From NCBI RefSeq assembly GCF_000186865.1, contig NW_008705563.1, positions 97,089 through 115,362 on the forward strand: DNA of 18,274 nt. Direction: 5' to 3'. The stretch is from Aureococcus anophagefferens (taxonomy: Eukaryota; Sar; Pelagophyceae; Pelagomonadales; Pelagomonadaceae). The notes below the pieces were generated by a model, which saw only the letters and a program-made list of their open reading frames with translations, was not told the origin of the DNA and searched no databases. Below, one piece after another: positions 15,906 to 18,274 of this stretch; the stretch's first letter is position 1, and each line of letters opens with the position of its first letter. A program made the translations under genes and the position numbers.

Positions 15906-17087
15906 CTAGGCGCGGTTCTTGGACGCGAGGGGCCCGAGGAACTTGGCCTTCTCCTCGTCGGTCTGGAAGCGGCCGTGGCCGAACTTGGAGGACGTGTCGA
16001 TGAACTTGAGGTTGACCTCCTCGAGGTGCGCGCGCTTCGAGTGCGCGATGAGCGACTGGCGGAGCGTGAGGCAGCGCTTCTTCGAGCCGACGACGCAGCC
16101 CTTGACCATGATCCAGTCCTCGTTGACCTCGCCGTAGTGGGGGAAGCCGCCCATGGGCGTGATGGACTTCTCCGTGAGGTCCGCCTCCGTGGAGGCGGAC
16201 TTGGCGTCGCCGGACTTGCCGATGCGGTAGATCTTCTTGTTCATCTCCGTGCGGTGGTGGTAGCCGTTCTGGCCGCTGCGCGCCACGGTGAAGGACACGC
16301 GGCTCGGGTGCCACGCGCCGATGCACGCGACCTTGCGGAGGCCGCGGTGCGTCTTCCGCGGGAGGCGCGTGACGCCCCAGCGCGTGACGACGCCCTCCGT
16401 GCCGTGGCCCCGCGTGGCGCCGAGGACGTCGATCATCTCGTTGGCGTTGAAGACCGTGTCCACGGGCACCTCCTGCTCGAAGAGGCCCTTGGCGTAGTCG
16501 ACCTTGGCCGCGACGTCCGCGCCGCCGTTGACCTGGATCTCCATGACGTGGGCCTTCTTCTGGCGGAGCTTGAGCTTCTTCACCTGCGTGTGCGCGATGA
16601 CGCGCACGACGGAGCAGTACTTCTTGATGCGCTCGAGCTCGCGGTCGACGTCCTTCTCGCCGCCGTCGGACGCGCTGTACTTGGCCGCGTACTTGGTCAT
16701 GGCCTTGCGCTTCGACTTGTACCAGTTCTTGTAGAAGCGGCGCTTCACCTCCTCGGAGAGGAAGGCGGCCCAGACCGTCGCGAGGGACCGGAGGCCCCGC
16801 GGCGTCTCGACATAGCCGACGAGGCCGACGACGACCATGGGGGGCGCCTCGAGCACCGTGACGGCCTCGACGATCTCCTTCTTGTGCACCTTGGAGCCCG
16901 GGCGGTCGACGTCGCGCACGACGTGCGTCATGCCCGCCTTGTAGGCCATGAAGGCCGTGAGGTGGCAGGGCTTGGACGCGTCGTCCTTGGGGAACGACCG
17001 CACCCGGCCGTGATGGTGGCGCGTGCGCTTCTTCGGGAGGAACCCGAGGTTCCCGTGGCGGGGCGCTTCAAATTTTCGGTGGGACAT
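15906..17087 (-). CDS. RPL3: Ribosomal protein uL3 (L3), cytosolic 60S subunit
   Basis: The protein has 393 residues, close to the eukaryotic norm of about 390-400, in one exon with the ATG at 17087. It binds 25S/28S rRNA and reaches the peptidyl transferase centre. It opens with the near-invariant [20 protein letters not shown] and then has [10 protein letters not shown] (31-40), [18 protein letters not shown] (49-66), [19 protein letters not shown] (82-100), FYKNWYKSK (118-126), [15 protein letters not shown] (175-189) and the W-finger/basic extension [20 protein letters not shown] (242-261, Trp259). [10 protein letters not shown] lies near the end (367-376). A CATAG sits three bases before the ATG on the coding strand, like the 3' splice sites of other introns here, so a 5' UTR intron is possible. 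Nothing in the protein looks unusual. Confidence 0.97.
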   Translation of the reverse strand: MSHRKFEAPRHGNLGFLPKKRTRHHHGRVRSFPKDDASKPCHLTAFMAYKAGMTHVVRDVDRPGSKVHKKEIVEAVTVLEAPPMVVVGLVGYVETPRGLRSLATVWAAFLSEEVKRRFYKNWYKSKRKAMTKYAAKYSASDGGEKDVDRELERIKKYCSVVRVIAHTQVKKLKLRQKKAHVMEIQVNGGADVAAKVDYAKGLFEQEVPVDTVFNANEMIDVLGATRGHGTEGVVTRWGVTRLPRKTHRGLRKVACIGAWHPSRVSFTVARSGQNGYHHRTEMNKKIYRIGKSGDAKSASTEADLTEKSITPMGGFPHYGEVNEDWIMVKGCVVGSKKRCLTLRQSLIAHSKRAHLEEVNLKFIDTSSKFGHGRFQTDEEKAKFLGPLASKNRA

Positions 17088-17595
17088 GGCCTATGGAGGG
17101 TTCGGAGTTTTTTTTGGGTCCGCGGCGGCGGGCGAGCGCGGCGCTCTCTCGTGTGCGGCAGCTCGCAGGCGCGACGGCGAGCGGCGCGACGTCGTGAGAT
17201 GCGGTCATTTTTGAGCGCGCGTCACCGACGTCGTGCTGCTGCTGCCGCCGACGGAGACCATGCGCGCGCGCGCGACCCCGCGCGCGCGCGTTCACATGCG
17301 GACGCCGGCGCATGCGGCGAGCTGAGCCTCTGGCGATCTGGGCGAGGCTAGCCTAATGAGCTGCCTTACATTAGGCCGGACAAAAGATCAGAGGAGGCCC
17401 GCGCGGCATGGGAAGGTTCGACTCGTCGCGCGCCAGACCGTGCGTGCATTGACAGTGTCGAAGCGCTAACACTCGCAGTTTCATACGCAGCATATCGAGC
17501 AATCCAGCCATCGCCTCTCGCAGTCACACGCAATTTAGTCGCCACAAGCGAGCGCCACTAGCCGATCAACTCCACACAGCGGCAGTTGCCTCGCC
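17088..17595. promoter_or_regulatory. Divergent intergenic region between RPL3 and the last gene
   Basis: The 508-bp region separates two genes transcribed away from each other, so it should carry both promoters and 5' UTRs. It contains a T-run at 17109-17116 and an alternating CG tract at about 17261-17290 (GCGCGCGCGCG on both sides of ACCCC) that could adopt Z-DNA. It also holds an 8-bp inverted repeat (17351-17376), then a less GC-rich stretch (about 17440-17595) leading into the ATG at 17596. No clear TATA box. Confidence 0.45.
17351..17376. repeat. Perfect 8-bp inverted repeat with 10-nt loop
   Basis: GCCTAATG (17351-17358) and CATTAGGC (17369-17376) are reverse complements in the RPL3 divergent promoter. 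Half the stem is A/T, which makes chance less likely in this GC-rich context. It could be a factor-binding dyad or an RNA hairpin. Confidence 0.4.
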
Positions 17596-18274
17596 ATGCA
17601 GCGCGCCGACGCCGTCTTCCACCGCGTGGCGCTCTTCCTCGGCGGCGTGAACAAGTGGCTCTTCGACCGCGAGAAGATCGAACACGAGATGGCCGAGTGG
17701 CTCATGGGCCAGGCGGACTACGGCGACGTCGTCGTCGAGCTCGACCGCGCGCGCAAGGTCGCGACGGCCTACGTCTGCGGCTTCGGCGACGAGCCCTTCG
17801 ACGCCGCGAAGCGGGCCCTGGGCAAGTGCCGCGCCACGGACCGCCGCGGCAAGTACATGTTCTGCGACGTGAAGCCGCACGACGACTACGGCTGGGCCGT
17901 CGCGCGCCGCGCGGACGAGGCCGCGGACCGGCTCGCGCTCGAGGCGCTCGCGCGCGAGGCCGCGGACCGCGAGAACGCCGCGCCGGCGAACGCCGCGGAC
18001 CGCGCGCCGCCGGCGAAGCGGGGCCGGTCGCCGGAGCCGCCGGCGAGCGCCGCGCGGCCGCGCGTCGACGCGCCGCGACCGCTGGTGGCTCCCGCGGCGG
18101 CGGCGGCGGCGCGACCGCTGGTGCCCTCCGCGGCGGCGGCGGCGCGACCTCCGGTGCCTCCCGCGGCGGCGGCGGCGCGACCGCTGGTGCCCCCCGCGGC
18201 GGCGGCGGCGGCGCGACCGCTGGCGCCTCCCGCGGCGGCGGCGGCGCGACCGCCGGTCCTCCCGCGGCGGCGGC
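17596..18274 (+). CDS. 5' part of an unrecognised protein with Ala/Pro repeats (3' end outside window)
   Basis: The frame is open from the ATG at 17596 (context CGCCATGC) to the window edge, at least 226 residues. Residues 1-105 look globular (ALFLGGVNKWLFDREK, DYGDVVVELDRARKVATAYV, GKYMFCDVKPHDDYGW). The beta-strand-like centre followed by KYMFCDV vaguely recalls a small nucleic-acid-binding fold, but I cannot name a family. Then comes an Ala/Arg/Asp/Glu helix (about 106-135), a likely nuclear localisation patch (PPAKRGRSPEPP, about 138-149) and, from about 161 on, tandem units RP-[LP]-[VA]-P-P-A5-6. In the last visible unit one base is missing compared with the others, shifting the frame to Arg-rich. 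No intron is apparent. The nuclear role is inferred from the basic patch only. Confidence 0.65.
   Translation, partial: MQRADAVFHRVALFLGGVNKWLFDREKIEHEMAEWLMGQADYGDVVVELDRARKVATAYVCGFGDEPFDAAKRALGKCRATDRRGKYMFCDVKPHDDYGWAVARRADEAADRLALEALAREAADRENAAPANAADRAPPAKRGRSPEPPASAARPRVDAPRPLVAPAAAAAARPLVPSAAAAARPPVPPAAAAARPLVPPAAAAAARPLAPPAAAAARPPVLPRRR
18076..18274 (+). repeat. Coding minisatellite, 33-36-bp units
   Basis: Five full units and the start of a sixth run off the window, each beginning CGACC and ending in five or six GCG codons: 18076-18111, 18112-18144, 18145-18177, 18178-18213, 18214-18246, and 18247 onward. Units differ by one GCG codon and a few substitutions. The sixth lacks a G after 18257. 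Confidence 0.85.

Noticed and set aside
17415..17424. GGTTCGACTC, resembling a tRNA T-arm
   Set aside because: The flanking bases do not form a T-stem (several mismatches), and no anticodon or D arm could be folded around it.
1..18274. CRISPR arrays, rRNA genes, operon-type promoters, integrases or transposase genes
   Set aside because: None seen. Repeats here are coding microsatellites or minisatellites and the two non-autonomous introners. The gene content is nuclear eukaryotic.

Overview
The window is nuclear DNA from a very GC-rich eukaryotic alga. The best guess is an ochrophyte (stramenopile) close to the pelagophyte Aureococcus, for four reasons. There are spliceosomal introns and eukaryote-only genes (uL3/RPL3, CSN6, AAR2, DEK). 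Two predicted proteins open with a signal peptide followed by a phenylalanine at the cleavage site, the ASAFAP-type plastid address of secondary red-lineage plastids. There is a LOV-type PAS protein. Two introns are related terminal-inverted-repeat elements, like the introner elements reported for Aureococcus and Micromonas. The species is inference; no search was possible.

Layout, left to right: 3' end of an unknown gene (+, 3-359); two-exon coiled-coil protein (-, 432-2901) split by introner A (1928-2087); short LOV/PAS protein (-, 3191-3715); plastid-targeted protein with a duplicated beta-rich unit (+, 4198-5022); small multi-pass membrane protein (+, 5312-5926); M20D amidohydrolase (+, 6036-7480) split by introner B (6522-6721); plastid-targeted Cys-motif protein (-, 7477-8276), whose stop codon overlaps that of the amidohydrolase; AAR2, the U5 snRNP assembly factor (+, 8378-9788), with two tiny introns; DEK chromatin protein (+, 9922-11166); COP9 signalosome subunit 6 (-, 11248-12123); a cold-shock/CCCH/Gly-rich RNA-binding gene with a damaged cold-shock domain (-, 12591-13406); GH37 trehalase (-, 13596-15491); ribosomal protein uL3 (-, 15906-17087); and the 5' part of an unknown gene with an Ala/Pro/Arg tandem repeat (+, 17596 to the edge).

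The genes do not form an operon or one pathway. They are compactly packed housekeeping and organelle genes, with intergenic gaps from none to about 510 bp. The most interesting biology is the pair of introner elements. They share an 81-bp core (71/81 identical by hand count), lie in opposite orientations relative to the genes they interrupt, and are each spliced so that the target reading frame is restored. Around element B, 16-bp perfect inverted repeats abut a 12-bp near-perfect target duplication that supplies both splice sites.
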